Shown here piece by piece: positions 24,486 to 33,138 of a stretch of 64,000 nucleotides of DNA (position 1 is its first letter; each line of letters begins with the position of its first letter). The stretch comes from Streptomyces sp. CBMA152 (GTDB taxonomy: Bacteria > Actinomycetota > Actinomycetes > Streptomycetales > Streptomycetaceae): NCBI RefSeq assembly GCF_014596475.1, contig NZ_MECJ01000028.1:496001-560000 (forward strand), in the 5' to 3' direction. The notes under the pieces were generated by a model, which searched no databases, was not told the origin of the DNA, and saw only the letters and a program-made list of their open reading frames with translations. The position numbers and the translations under genes were made by a program.

Positions 24486-25454
24486 TCAGGAACCGGGCCG
24501 GTGCCCCCAGATGTGGACCGGGTCACCCTTGCGCAACACGCCCCACAGCCGCCGGGCGTCGGAGTAGGTCAGATTGACGCACCCGCGCGAGCCGACGGTG
24601 GAGTAGACGTTGTCGTAGATCCCGTGGAACGCCTGCCCGCCGCTGAAGAACTGGGCGTACGGCATGGGGGCGTGGTAGATCGTCGACCAGTGGTTCTTGT
24701 GCCGCCAGTAGACGGGGTAGGTGCCGGTACGGGTGGCGTAACCGGGCCGCCCGGAGCGGATGGGGACGGGCCCGAAGTCGACTTTCTGACCTTTCCCGCT
24801 CTGCACCCACATGAGCTGCCGATCCAGATCGACGCAGGCGATACGGCTTCTGCGTACGGGGCAGTGGCCGGCGGCGTTCGGGCGGTCCTTGGCGGCGAGC
24901 AGCCGGATGGCGCCCCAGGTGACGGGTCCGGCGAAGCCGTTGCTCGGCCGGATGCCGCGGTCGGTCTGGAACCGGCGGATCGCGGCGCAGTCGGCGACGG
25001 ACTGCTTCCCGTCGACGGGCAGCTTGAGCCACCGCTCGACCTGCCGCTGGTAGGGCCCGGTCTGCTTGCTGCACGTGACGGCCCCGACCTCATTGCCCGG
25101 CACGTACTCGACGAGCCGTCCGGCGTTCTTCGGTGCGCCGGGCTCGACGGCGTCCTCGGCCGGGCTGGGCTCGTAGACGAGGGGCGGCAGCACCTGGTCG
25201 GGCGTGTCCATGAGATACGGGATGTCGCCGGGGGCGCGGGGCTCGCCGGGGACGAGGGAGTCGAGGCCGAGGGGGGCGGCTTCGCCGGGTCCGGGTGCGG
25301 GGGGCGCGGGGGCGGGTCCCGGGTGCGGGGGGACGGGGTAGGAGTCGGCCGGGGCGGCGGTGCCCAGGGCGAGGGTGACGGCGAGGGCGAGGCCGCCGAG
25401 GGCGCGTTTGCGTCGGTTGAGGGTGATGCGTGGCGGGATGCGTCGTTCGCTCAT
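24486..25454 (-). CDS. L,D-transpeptidase with peptidoglycan-binding domain
   Basis: This 322-residue exported protein has a signal peptide (ALGGLALAVTLALGTAAPADS), a Pro-rich linker (about residues 40-110) and a PGBD-like peptidoglycan-binding domain (VERWLKLPVDGKQSVADCAA, ending GPVTWGAIRLLA). A YkuD catalytic domain ends in the HGIYDNVYSTVGSRGCVNL motif carrying the nucleophilic Cys. Such enzymes make 3-3 crosslinks or attach proteins in the wall. It is located directly upstream of alr on the same strand. Confidence 0.9.
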   Translation of the reverse strand: MSERRIPPRITLNRRKRALGGLALAVTLALGTAAPADSYPVPPHPGPAPAPPAPGPGEAAPLGLDSLVPGEPRAPGDIPYLMDTPDQVLPPLVYEPSPAEDAVEPGAPKNAGRLVEYVPGNEVGAVTCSKQTGPYQRQVERWLKLPVDGKQSVADCAAIRRFQTDRGIRPSNGFAGPVTWGAIRLLAAKDRPNAAGHCPVRRSRIACVDLDRQLMWVQSGKGQKVDFGPVPIRSGRPGYATRTGTYPVYWRHKNHWSTIYHAPMPYAQFFSGGQAFHGIYDNVYSTVGSRGCVNLTYSDARRLWGVLRKGDPVHIWGHRPGS

Positions 25455-25536
25455 GGCCCCAGCGAACCGTCGGGCCCGGGCGTGTCGCGGACGCCGCGCG
25501 GGGTGGGGTGCGCGCCGTCATCCGGCCGGTCCTCAG

Positions 25537-25697
25537 CCCCCACCCCGCCCGTTCCCTTAACCCTCCGGGGGTGGGTGGGGGTGGAGGTGGTTTCCCGGGG
25601 GCTACGCCCCCGGACCCCTGGGCGGGGCCTGCGGCCCCTGCACCCCGCTTCGGCTGCGGACCGTGCTGGGTTGCTCGCGCAGTTCCCCGCGCCCCTA
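25537..25697 (+). repeat. Left inverted repeat flanking nnr
   Basis: About 160 bases starting CCCCACCCCGCCCGTTCCCT and ending CGCGCAGTTCCCCGCGCCCC are repeated in reverse complement at 27481-27638, with scattered substitutions and small indels. The pair brackets the nnr gene. Confidence 0.85.
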
Positions 25698-25726
25698 GGC
25701 AGTTAGGGGCGCGGGGAACTGCGCGA
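25675..25726. repeat. Perfect 23-bp hairpin (intergenic repeat)
   Basis: The arm 25675-25697 pairs without mismatch with 25704-25726 around the six-base loop GGCAGT. Each arm carries the repeat core GCGCAGTTCCCCGCGCCCCT or its complement. In the spacer between divergent genes it is unlikely to be a simple terminator. Confidence 0.9.
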
Positions 25727-25892
25727 CCAGCCCCCACCGGCTCGCAGGCGAAAAACGGGGTCCGGGGGCGCAGCCCCCGGGTAACCGCCTTCACCCACCA
25801 CCCGGCCGCCCGCCCAGGGCCTTCGGGAAGGGGCGGGGTGGGGATCACCTCCCGGGGTGGCAGGCTGGCGCGGGATTCGGAAGGGTGGACCC

Positions 25893-27323
25893 ATGCGTAT
25901 CGCTTATCGCGTGGAGACCGTCCGGGCCGCCGAGCGGGAGCTGATGGCCCGGCTCCCTGAAGGCGCGCTCATGCAGCGCGCCGCCGCCGGACTGGCCGCA
26001 GCCTGCGCCGGCATCCTCGGCCGGGTGTACGGCGCCAGAGTCGTCGTCCTGGCGGGCAGCGGGGACAACGGCGGCGACGGCCTGTACGCCGGCGCCCGCC
26101 TGGCCCGACGCGGGGCGGGTGTCAGTGCCGTACTGCTCGCGCCGGACAGGGCACACCCCGGCGGGCTCGCGGCGCTGCTGCGGGCCGGCGGCCGCGTCGC
26201 CGACGACCCGTACGACGTACTCGCCGCCGCCGACCTCGTCCTCGACGGCATCACCGGCATCGGCGGCCACGGCGGTCTGCGCCCCGACGCGGTCCCCGTC
26301 GCCCGGGCGGCGCGCGGCTCCAACGCGCTCGTCGTCGCCGTCGACCTCCCCAGCGGTGTCGACGCGGACACCGGGCAGGTGGACGGCGAGGCGCTGCACG
26401 CCGACGCGACGGTGACGTTCGGGACGTACAAGCCGGGCCTGCTCATCGACCCCGCGCACGCGTACACCGGCGCAGTACGGCTCGTCGACATCGGGCTCGA
26501 CGACTTCCTGCCGTCCGTGCCGGACTGCGAGGCGCTGCAACACGCGGACGTGGCGCAGCTGTTGCCGGTGCCGGCCGGGGAGAGCGACAAGTACCGGCGG
26601 GGTGTGGTCGGGATCGTCGCCGGGTCCGCGCGCTATCCGGGCGCGGCGGTGCTCGCGGTGGCGGGCGCGCTGAGCGGGGGCGCGGGGGCGGTGCGGTACG
26701 TGGGGCACGCGGCCGACGGGGTCGTGGCCCGGTTCCCGGAGACGCTGGTCTCGGAGGGGCCGCCGGCCAAGGCGGGGCGGGTCCAAGCGTGGGTGGTCGG
26801 ACCGGGCCTCGGGGACGCGCCCGGCGTCGCCGACGTCCTCGCCTCCGATGTGCCGGTGCTCGTCGACGCGGACGGCCTGCGGGGTCTGGACGCGGATGCC
26901 GTACGGGCCCGGACCGCGCCCACCCTGCTCACCCCGCACGCGGGCGAGGCGGCGGCGCTGCTCGGCGTGAGCCGGGCGGAGGTGGAGGCGTCACGGTTGC
27001 GGTCGGTGCGCGAGCTGGCTTCTCGGTACGGGGCGACGGTGCTGCTGAAGGGGTCGACCACGCTGGTCGCCGACCCGGGCGGGCACTTGCCGGTCCGGGT
27101 CAACCCGACGGGTACGCCGTGGTTGGCGACGGCGGGGAGCGGTGACGTGCTGTCGGGTCTGGCGGGTTCGCTGCTCGCGGCGGGGCTTTCTGCGCGGGAT
27201 GCGGGGTCGGTGGCGGCGTACCTCCACGGCCTGGCGGCCCGGCGCGCGGCGTCCGCCGCCCCTCTGACGGCCTCGGCGGTCGCCACCGCGCTCCCGTCGG
27301 CGTGGCACGACGTGTACGCGTGA
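25893..27323 (+). CDS. nnr: Bifunctional NAD(P)H-hydrate epimerase / ADP-dependent dehydratase
   Basis: This 476-residue fusion repairs hydrated NAD(P)H. Residues 1-210 are the epimerase (YjeF_N) domain: VVLAGSGDNGGDGLYAGARL, DGITGIGG and AVDLPSGVDADTG. Residues 230-476 are the ribokinase-like dehydratase: VGIVAGSARYPGAAVLAVAG, LLTPHAGEAAALLG, LLKGSTTLVADP and TAGSGDVLSG. The ATG at 25893 follows a GAAGGG site, and the frame extends 12 codons upstream without support. In the usual Streptomyces order it lies between alr and acpS/glmS, as here, but both sides are filled with inverted repeats. Confidence 0.94.
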   Translation: MRIAYRVETVRAAERELMARLPEGALMQRAAAGLAAACAGILGRVYGARVVVLAGSGDNGGDGLYAGARLARRGAGVSAVLLAPDRAHPGGLAALLRAGGRVADDPYDVLAAADLVLDGITGIGGHGGLRPDAVPVARAARGSNALVVAVDLPSGVDADTGQVDGEALHADATVTFGTYKPGLLIDPAHAYTGAVRLVDIGLDDFLPSVPDCEALQHADVAQLLPVPAGESDKYRRGVVGIVAGSARYPGAAVLAVAGALSGGAGAVRYVGHAADGVVARFPETLVSEGPPAKAGRVQAWVVGPGLGDAPGVADVLASDVPVLVDADGLRGLDADAVRARTAPTLLTPHAGEAAALLGVSRAEVEASRLRSVRELASRYGATVLLKGSTTLVADPGGHLPVRVNPTGTPWLATAGSGDVLSGLAGSLLAAGLSARDAGSVAAYLHGLAARRAASAAPLTASAVATALPSAWHDVYA

Positions 27324-27452
27324 TCCACCCCGTCGGGGTCTCCGCCCCCGAACCCCGCGCGCCTCGCCTGCGGCGGGCGAATTCCCCCACCCCGCCCCTT
27401 CCCGAAACCCTGCCGGGGGCTGACGTTCGGCTGACCACCGGTGGGGGCTGAG

Positions 27453-27502
27453 CGCGCAGTTCCCCGCGCCCCCAAATACCTAGGGGCGCGGGGAACTGCG
27501 CG
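27453..27502. repeat. 20-bp hairpin (intergenic repeat)
   Basis: Bases 27453-27472 pair perfectly with 27483-27502 around a ten-base loop. The arms are the same GCGCAGTTCCCCGCGCCCC core as at 25675. Between convergent genes it probably terminates both. Confidence 0.88.
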
Positions 27503-27638
27503 AGCAACCCACCACGGTCCGCAGGCAAACGGAGGCCGGGGCGCAGCCCCGCTCGGGGTGCCGGGGCCCCGCCCCGGGAAACCACCTCACCCCCACCCAC
27601 CCACCCCCAGAGGGTTAAGGGAACGGGCGGGGTGGGGA
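27481..27638 (-). repeat. Right inverted repeat flanking nnr
   Basis: This is the reverse-complement counterpart of 25537-25697. It begins with GGGGCGCGGGGAACTGCGC and ends GGGAACGGGCGGGGTGGGG, including the AGGGTTAAGGG block that matches CCCTTAACCCT on the left. Confidence 0.85.
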
Positions 27639-27642
27639 ATGG

Positions 27643-28011
27643 TCACCCCTCCGCGATCACCACCGCCGACGCCACCCCCGCGTCATGGCTCAGCGACACA
27701 TGCCACCCCCGCACCCCCAACGCCTCCGCCCGCGCGGCCACAGTCCCCCGCACCCGGAGCCGTGGCTGCCCGCTCTCCTCCACGTACACCTCCGCGTCCG
27801 TCCAGTGCAGCCCCGCCGGCGCGCCCAGGGCCTTCGCCAGGGCCTCCTTCGCGGCGAAGCGGACCGCCAGGGACGCCGTGCCCCGGCGCTCCCCGCTCGG
27901 GAGCAACAACTCCTGCTCCACGAACAGCCGTTGGAGGAGGGCAGGTGTGCGCTCCAGGGACTCGCCGAAGCGCTGCACCTCGGCCACGTCGATCCCGACC
28001 CCGATGATCAC
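27643..28011 (-). CDS. acpS: Holo-[acyl-carrier-protein] synthase
   Basis: This 122-residue AcpS-type phosphopantetheinyl transferase activates acyl carrier proteins of fatty acid synthesis, and in Streptomyces some polyketide ACPs. GVGIDVAEVQRFGES carries the metal-binding Asp, RFAAKEALAKALG the Glu/Lys motif, and WHVSLSHDAGVASAVV the closing strand. The GTG at 28011 overlaps the glmS stop (GTGA), so the genes are coupled. Confidence 0.94.
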   Translation of the reverse strand: MIIGVGIDVAEVQRFGESLERTPALLQRLFVEQELLLPSGERRGTASLAVRFAAKEALAKALGAPAGLHWTDAEVYVEESGQPRLRVRGTVAARAEALGVRGWHVSLSHDAGVASAVVIAEG

Positions 28012-29855
28012 TCGACGGTCACCGACTTCGCGAGGTTGCGCGGCTGGTCGACCTCGTTGCCCCGCGCCGTGGCCAGCTCGCAGGCGAAGACCTGGAGCGG
28101 GACCGTGGCGACGAGCGGCTGGAGGAGCGTCGGCGTGGCCGGGATGCGGATCAGATGGTCCGCGTACGGCACCACCGCCTCGTCCCCGACCTCCGCGATC
28201 ACGATCGTCCGCGCCCCCCGCGCCCTGATCTCCTGGATGTTGGACACGATCTTGTCGTGCAGGACCGAGCGGCCCCGGGGGGACGGGACCACGACGACCA
28301 CCGGCAGGTCCTGCTCGATCAGCGCGATCGGGCCGTGTTTCAGCTCCCCCGCCGCGAATCCCTCCGCGTGCATATACGCCAGTTCCTTCAGCTTCAACGC
28401 GCCTTCCAGCGCCACCGGGTAGCCCACATGACGGCCCAGGAAAAGCACCGTGTTCTTGTCCGACAGCGAGCGCGCCAGCTCCCGTACCGGCTCCATCGTC
28501 TCCAGGACCTGGTCGACGTCCTGCGCGATGGACGCCAGGTCGCGGATGACCGCCTGGATCTCGTCGCCCCACTTCGTGCCGCGCACCTGGCCCAGGTACA
28601 GGGCCACCAGATAGCAGGCGACCAGCTGGGTCAGGAACGCCTTCGTGGACGCGACGGCGACCTCGGGGCCCGCGTGCGTGTACAGGACCGCGTCCGACTC
28701 GCGCGGGATCGTCGAGCCGTTGGTGTTGCAGATCGCCAGCACCTTCGCGCCCTGCTCGCGCGCGTGCCGCAGCGCCATCAGGGTGTCCATGGTCTCGCCG
28801 GACTGCGAGATCGCGATCACCAGCGTGCGCTGGTCGAGGATCGGGTCCCGGTAGCGGAACTCGCTGGCGAGCTCCGTCTCGCAGGGGATCCGCGTCCAGT
28901 GTTCGATCGCCAGCTTCGCGATCATGCCCGCGTGGTACGCCGTACCGCACGCCACGATCACGACCTTGTCGACCTCGCGCAGCACCGCCGCCGGGATGCG
29001 CACCTCGTCGAGCGTCAGCGAGCCCGCCGCGTCGATGCGGCCGAGCAGCGTATCGGCCACGGCCTTGGGCTGCTCGGCGATCTCCTTGAGCATGAAGTAG
29101 TCATAGCCCCCCTTTTCGGCGGCCGACGCGTCCCAGTCCACGTGGTACGACCGCACCTTCGCGGGAGCCCCGTCGAAGTCGGTGACCGACACACCGTCCC
29201 GCCGCAGCTCCACGACCTGGTCCTGACCCAGCTCGATCGCGGACCGCGTGTGGGCGATGAACGCGGCCACGTCCGAGGCGAGGAAGGACTCACCCTCTCC
29301 AACGCCCACCACCAGCGGGGAGTTCCGCCGCGCCCCGACCACCACGTCCGGCTCGTCCGCGTGCACCGCGACCAGCGTGAACGCGCCGTCGAGCCGTCGG
29401 CACACCTGCCGCATCGCCTCGGCCAGGTCCTCGGTCGACGAGTACGCCTCGGCCAGCAGATGCGCCACGACCTCGGTGTCCGTCTCGGAGGCCAGCGCGT
29501 GGCCGCGCTCCTCCAGTTCGGCCCGCAGCGCCGCGAAGTTTTCGATGATCCCGTTGTGGACGACCGCGACCCGGCCCGCGTTGTCCAGGTGCGGGTGGGC
29601 GTTGGCGTCGGTGGGGCCGCCGTGGGTGGCCCACCGGGTGTGCCCGATGCCCGTGGTCCCGCTCGGCAGCGGGCCGTCGACCAGCGCCTTCTCCAGATTG
29701 ACGAGCTTGCCCGCCTTCTTGGCGGCGGCCAGGCCCCCGTCGGCGAGGACCGCGACCCCCGCCGAGTCGTAGCCCCGGTATTCGAGGCGCTTCAGACCGG
29801 CGATGACAACATCGAGCGCTGACTGCGCTCCCACGTACCCGACGATTCCGCACAT
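28008..29855 (-). CDS. glmS: Glutamine-fructose-6-phosphate aminotransferase (isomerizing)
   Basis: This 615-residue enzyme makes glucosamine-6-phosphate, the first committed step to UDP-GlcNAc. The N-terminal glutaminase has catalytic Cys2 (MCGIVGYVG), HTRWATHG and the NGIIENF motif. Two SIS sugar-isomerase domains follow (ACGTAYHAGMIAKLAIE, SQSGETMDTLMALR, FLGRHVGYPVALEGALKLKE), and it ends in the conserved LAKSVTVE. It is coupled to acpS and divergent from coaA; glmM lies 1.2 kb to the right. Confidence 0.97.
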   Translation of the reverse strand: MCGIVGYVGAQSALDVVIAGLKRLEYRGYDSAGVAVLADGGLAAAKKAGKLVNLEKALVDGPLPSGTTGIGHTRWATHGGPTDANAHPHLDNAGRVAVVHNGIIENFAALRAELEERGHALASETDTEVVAHLLAEAYSSTEDLAEAMRQVCRRLDGAFTLVAVHADEPDVVVGARRNSPLVVGVGEGESFLASDVAAFIAHTRSAIELGQDQVVELRRDGVSVTDFDGAPAKVRSYHVDWDASAAEKGGYDYFMLKEIAEQPKAVADTLLGRIDAAGSLTLDEVRIPAAVLREVDKVVIVACGTAYHAGMIAKLAIEHWTRIPCETELASEFRYRDPILDQRTLVIAISQSGETMDTLMALRHAREQGAKVLAICNTNGSTIPRESDAVLYTHAGPEVAVASTKAFLTQLVACYLVALYLGQVRGTKWGDEIQAVIRDLASIAQDVDQVLETMEPVRELARSLSDKNTVLFLGRHVGYPVALEGALKLKELAYMHAEGFAAGELKHGPIALIEQDLPVVVVVPSPRGRSVLHDKIVSNIQEIRARGARTIVIAEVGDEAVVPYADHLIRIPATPTLLQPLVATVPLQVFACELATARGNEVDQPRNLAKSVTVE

Positions 29856-30012
29856 GGCGGCAGCCTACGACCGTACGGGCGCTCCATGGGCGCCACTCGC
29901 GCTGCCTGCCCGCAGGCGGGTCGGCACGTGCCCCACCGGCCTGCCCGCGCGCGGGTTCGCACGTGACCCACCCCACCCCCCACTTCCGGCCGCCACCCCC
30001 GACAATGGCCAT

Positions 30013-31002
30013 GTGATCACTTCGCCGCCACGAAGCGCCCACCGCCGGGCGGACTCGACACCGTACGTAGACCTGACCCGCAGCGAGTGGAGCGCGCTGC
30101 GCGACAAGACGCCGCTGCCGCTGACCGCCCAGGAGGTGGAGCGGCTGCGCGGGCTCGGCGACGTCATCGACCTGGACGAGGTGCGGGACATTTATCTGCC
30201 GCTGTCCCAGCTGCTCAACCTGTACGTGCAGGCCACCGCCCAGCTGCGCGGCTCCCTCAACACGTTCCTGGGCGACGCGGGCAACGGCCACGGCGCCCAG
30301 CGCGGCACCCCGTTCGTCATAGGCGTGGCCGGATCGGTGGCCGTCGGCAAGTCCACGGTCGCCCGCCTCCTCCAGGCGATGCTGGCCCGCTGGCCCGAGC
30401 ACCCGCGCGTGGAGCTGGTCACCACCGACGGCTTCCTGTATCCGATGGCCGAGCTGCAACGGCGCGGCCTGATGTCGCGCAAGGGCTTCCCCGAGTCGTA
30501 CGACCGGCGGGCGCTCACCCGGTTCGTCGCCGACATCAAGGCGGGCAAGGACGAGGTCACCGCCCCCGTCTACTCGCACCTCATCTACGACATCGTGCCC
30601 GGTGAGCGGCTCACCGTGCGCCGCCCGGACATCCTCATCGTCGAGGGCCTGAACGTCCTGCAGCCCGCCCTGCCCGGCTCGGACGGCCGCACCCGGGTCG
30701 GCCTCGCCGACTACTTCGACTTCAGCGTGTACGTGGACGCCCGCCCCGAGGACATCGAGACCTGGTACCTGAATCGTTTCCGCAAGCTGCGCGAGACGGC
30801 CTTCCAGAACCCGTTCTCGTACTTCCGCAAGTACACCCAGGTCTCCGAGGAAGAAGCCCTCGACTACGCCCGCACCACCTGGCGGACCGTCAACCGGCCC
30901 AACCTGGTGGAGAACGTGGCACCCACGCGCGGGCGCGCCACCCTGGTCGTCCGCAAGGGACCCGACCACAAGGTCCAGAAGCTGTCCCTGCGCAAGCTCT
31001 GA
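30013..31002 (+). CDS. coaA: Pantothenate kinase type I
   Basis: This 329-residue enzyme performs the first step of coenzyme A synthesis. It has the type I PanK fold with P-loop GVAGSVAVGKST (104-115), VTTDGFLYP, the RKGFPESYD segment and a C-terminal RFRKLRETAFQNPFSYFRKY. The GTG at 30013 begins the part conserved in the family. The frame stays open to 29803 across the glmS start, but that text is not protein-like. It ends before a 20-bp terminator shared with convergent glmM. Confidence 0.95.
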   Translation: MITSPPRSAHRRADSTPYVDLTRSEWSALRDKTPLPLTAQEVERLRGLGDVIDLDEVRDIYLPLSQLLNLYVQATAQLRGSLNTFLGDAGNGHGAQRGTPFVIGVAGSVAVGKSTVARLLQAMLARWPEHPRVELVTTDGFLYPMAELQRRGLMSRKGFPESYDRRALTRFVADIKAGKDEVTAPVYSHLIYDIVPGERLTVRRPDILIVEGLNVLQPALPGSDGRTRVGLADYFDFSVYVDARPEDIETWYLNRFRKLRETAFQNPFSYFRKYTQVSEEEALDYARTTWRTVNRPNLVENVAPTRGRATLVVRKGPDHKVQKLSLRKL

Positions 31003-31016
31003 CGAGCGGGCGCGAG

Positions 31017-31061
31017 AACGAGTGGGCCCGCCGGGGAACTCCCCCGGCGGGCCCACTCGTT
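31017..31061. terminator. Bidirectional terminator between coaA and glmM
   Basis: A perfect 20-bp stem (31017-31036 with 31042-31061) closes on a five-base loop. The arm starts AACGAGTGGGCCCGCC. It is one of the strongest hairpins in the window and lies between convergent genes. Confidence 0.93.
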
Positions 31062-31085
31062 GAGCGTACGAAGTACGCGACTCGC

Positions 31086-32444
31086 CTAGCCCAGCGCGGA
31101 CTTCACGACGTCGGCGAGGCGACCGGCCACCGCCCGCGCCTGGTCGATGTCGGCTGCCTCGACCATCACGCGCACCAGCGGCTCGGTGCCCGAGGGGCGC
31201 AGCAGCACGCGGCCGGTGGAGCCCAGCTCGCGCTCGGCCTCGGTGACCGCGGAGGTCAGCTCGGCGGAGGTGGAGACGCGGGACTTGTCGACGTCCGGGA
31301 CGTTGACCAGGACCTGCGGCAGACGCTCCATGACGCCGGCCAGGTCGGCCAGCGTGCGGCCGGTCGCGGCCAGGCGCGCGCCCAGCATCAGACCGGTGAG
31401 CGTGCCGTCGCCGGTGGTGGCGTGGTCGAGGATGATCACGTGGCCGGACTGCTCGCCGCCGAGCGCGTAGCCGTGCTCCTTCATCGACTCCAGGACGTAG
31501 CGGTCGCCGACGCCGGTCTGGACGACGGAGACGCCCTCGCGCTCCATCGCGATCTTGAAGCCGAGGTTGGACATCACCGTGGCGACGACCGTGTTGCCGC
31601 GCAGGGTGCCCGCCTCGCGCATGGCGAGGGACAGGACGGCGAGGATCTGGTCGCCGTCGACCTCGTTGCCCTGCGCGTCCACGGCCAGGCAGCGGTCCGC
31701 GTCCCCGTCGTGCGCGATGCCGAGGTCGGCGCCGTGCTCGACGACGGCGGCCTTCAGCAGGTCCAGGTGGGTCGAGCCGCAGCCGTCGTTGATGTTGAGC
31801 CCGTCCGGCTCGGCACCGATCGTGACGATCTCGGCCCCGGCCCGCGTGAACGCCTCGGGCGAGACGTACGAGGCGGCGCCGTGCGCCTCGTCGAGGACGA
31901 CCTTCAGCCCGTCGAGACGGTTGGGCAGCACACCGATGAGGTGGGCGACGTACTTGTCGAAGCCCTCCTCGTACGTACGGACGCGGCCCACACCGGCGCC
32001 GGTCGGCCGCTCCCACGGCTCACCCGTGCGGTGCTGCTCGTAGACGCGCTCGATGCGGTCCTCCAGCTCGTCGGCGAGCTTGTGGCCGCCGCGCGCGAAG
32101 AACTTGACACCGTTGTCCGGCATGGCGTTGTGGCTGGCGGAGAGCATCACGCCGAGGTCCGCGCCGAGAACGCCCGTGAGATACGCCACGGCCGGGGTCG
32201 GCAGCACACCGACGCGCAGCACGTCGACGCCCGCGCTCGCCAGACCCGCGACGACCGCGGCCTCCAGGAACTCCCCGGACGCGCGGGGGTCGCGACCGAC
32301 CACCGCGGTGGGCCGATGGCCCGCGAACGTACCCGCCTCGGCCAGCACGTGCGCCGCCGCGACCGACAGGCCGAGCGCGAGCTCCGCCGTCAGATCCGCG
32401 TTGGCCACACCGCGTACACCGTCCGTGCCGAAGAGTCGTCCCAC
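31086..32444 (-). CDS. glmM: Phosphoglucosamine mutase
   Basis: This 452-residue alpha-D-phosphohexomutase converts GlcN-6-P to GlcN-1-P, the step after GlmS. RLFGTDGVRGVAN is the N-terminal signature, VMLSASHNAMPDNGVKFF contains the phosphoserine (Ser 104), and DGDADRCLAVD is the metal-binding loop. LLRPSGTEPLVRVMVEA is the C-terminal phosphate-binding loop. The start ATG (32444) follows the rpsI terminator by about 70 bases, so it likely has its own promoter or relies on read-through. Confidence 0.97.
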   Translation of the reverse strand: MGRLFGTDGVRGVANADLTAELALGLSVAAAHVLAEAGTFAGHRPTAVVGRDPRASGEFLEAAVVAGLASAGVDVLRVGVLPTPAVAYLTGVLGADLGVMLSASHNAMPDNGVKFFARGGHKLADELEDRIERVYEQHRTGEPWERPTGAGVGRVRTYEEGFDKYVAHLIGVLPNRLDGLKVVLDEAHGAASYVSPEAFTRAGAEIVTIGAEPDGLNINDGCGSTHLDLLKAAVVEHGADLGIAHDGDADRCLAVDAQGNEVDGDQILAVLSLAMREAGTLRGNTVVATVMSNLGFKIAMEREGVSVVQTGVGDRYVLESMKEHGYALGGEQSGHVIILDHATTGDGTLTGLMLGARLAATGRTLADLAGVMERLPQVLVNVPDVDKSRVSTSAELTSAVTEAERELGSTGRVLLRPSGTEPLVRVMVEAADIDQARAVAGRLADVVKSALG

Positions 32445-32512
32445 TGCTGTCCTCCATTGCGATCCACCAGGCGCCGCACCCGGACGCCCGCGACTGGGGT
32501 CGAAAAGAACGC

Positions 32513-32545
32513 CGCCCCGGCAGCACGGAGAGTGCTGCCGGGGCG
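32513..32545 (-). terminator. Terminator of the rplM-rpsI operon
   Basis: CGCCCCGGCAGCAC (32513-32526) and GTGCTGCCGGGGCG (32532-32545) form a perfect 14-bp stem with a five-base loop, 28 bases after the rpsI stop. Confidence 0.9.
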
Positions 32546-32572
32546 ACGATTTGCCGTACAGGCAGGCGCGGT

Positions 32573-33097
32573 TTAGCGCTTGCTGTACTGCGGAGCCTTG
32601 CGGGCCTTCTTGAGACCGGCCTTCTTGCGCTCGACCGCACGGTCGTCGCGGGAGAGGAAGCCGGCCTTCTTCAGCGCCGGGCGGTTGTTCTCGACGTCCG
32701 CCTCGTTCAGCGCACGGGCCACACCCAGGCGCAGGGCGCCGGCCTGGCCGGAGACGCCGCCACCCGAGATGCGGGCGATGACGTCGTAGCGGTTGTCAAG
32801 CTCGAGCACCTTGAAGGGCTCGTTGACTTCCTGCTGGTGGACCTTGTTCGGGAAGTAGTCCTCGAGCGTACGCCCGTTGATCTTCCACTTGCCGGTGCCC
32901 GGGACGATCCGGACGCGGGCGATGGCGTTCTTGCGACGACCCAGGCCGGCGGCCGGCTGCGGGTCACCGAAGCGGGAAGCCATCGACTCGGTGGTGTACT
33001 CGCCCTCGACGGGGACCTCGGACTCGAAGGTGGTGACCTCCGCGTAGGTCTCTTCGCCCTCGGTGTCGACGGGGGTCTCGACAGTGGTCTCGGCCAC
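32573..33097 (-). CDS. rpsI: 30S ribosomal protein S9
   Basis: At 174 residues it is longer than the usual 130 because of an acidic N-terminal extension (ETTVETPVDTEGEETYAEV), which is common in actinobacteria. The S9 core follows: GLGRRKNAIARVRIVPG, NGRTLEDYFPNKVHQQ, GGGVSGQAGALRLGVARAL and the C-terminal KKARKAPQYSKR that reaches P-site tRNA. It starts at GTG. It follows rplM by 41 bases as the second gene of the operon. Confidence 0.97.
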   Translation of the reverse strand: MAETTVETPVDTEGEETYAEVTTFESEVPVEGEYTTESMASRFGDPQPAAGLGRRKNAIARVRIVPGTGKWKINGRTLEDYFPNKVHQQEVNEPFKVLELDNRYDVIARISGGGVSGQAGALRLGVARALNEADVENNRPALKKAGFLSRDDRAVERKKAGLKKARKAPQYSKR

Positions 33098-33138
33098 GAT
33101 GCTCCTCAGATTCTTTTCTGTTTAGGGGGTGGCCGGAA

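Larger units (their letters stand above)
25455..25892. other. Gene-free spacer built from repeats
   Basis: This 438-base stretch between the divergent L,D-transpeptidase and nnr genes contains no supported gene. Most of it is the outer inverted repeat (25537-25697), the 23-bp hairpin (25675-25726), and a further GC-rich segment to 25850 ending in GGGAAGGGGCGGGGTGGGG, which has an inverted counterpart at about 27385-27412. Confidence 0.8.
27324..27642. other. Gene-free spacer built from repeats
   Basis: This 319-base spacer between convergent nnr and acpS contains no gene. It holds a hairpin (27453-27502), the right inverted repeat (27481-27638), and at 27340-27440 the counterpart of the inner GC-rich segment seen left of nnr. 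Termination for both flanking genes probably uses these stems. Confidence 0.8.

Noticed and set aside
28155..29822. Plus-strand open frame opposite glmS
   Set aside because: It is a shadow of glmS, Arg/His/Asp-rich without a domain.
29869..30012. Longer N-terminus for pantothenate kinase
   Set aside because: The residues are low-complexity and the family starts at the GTG at 30013.
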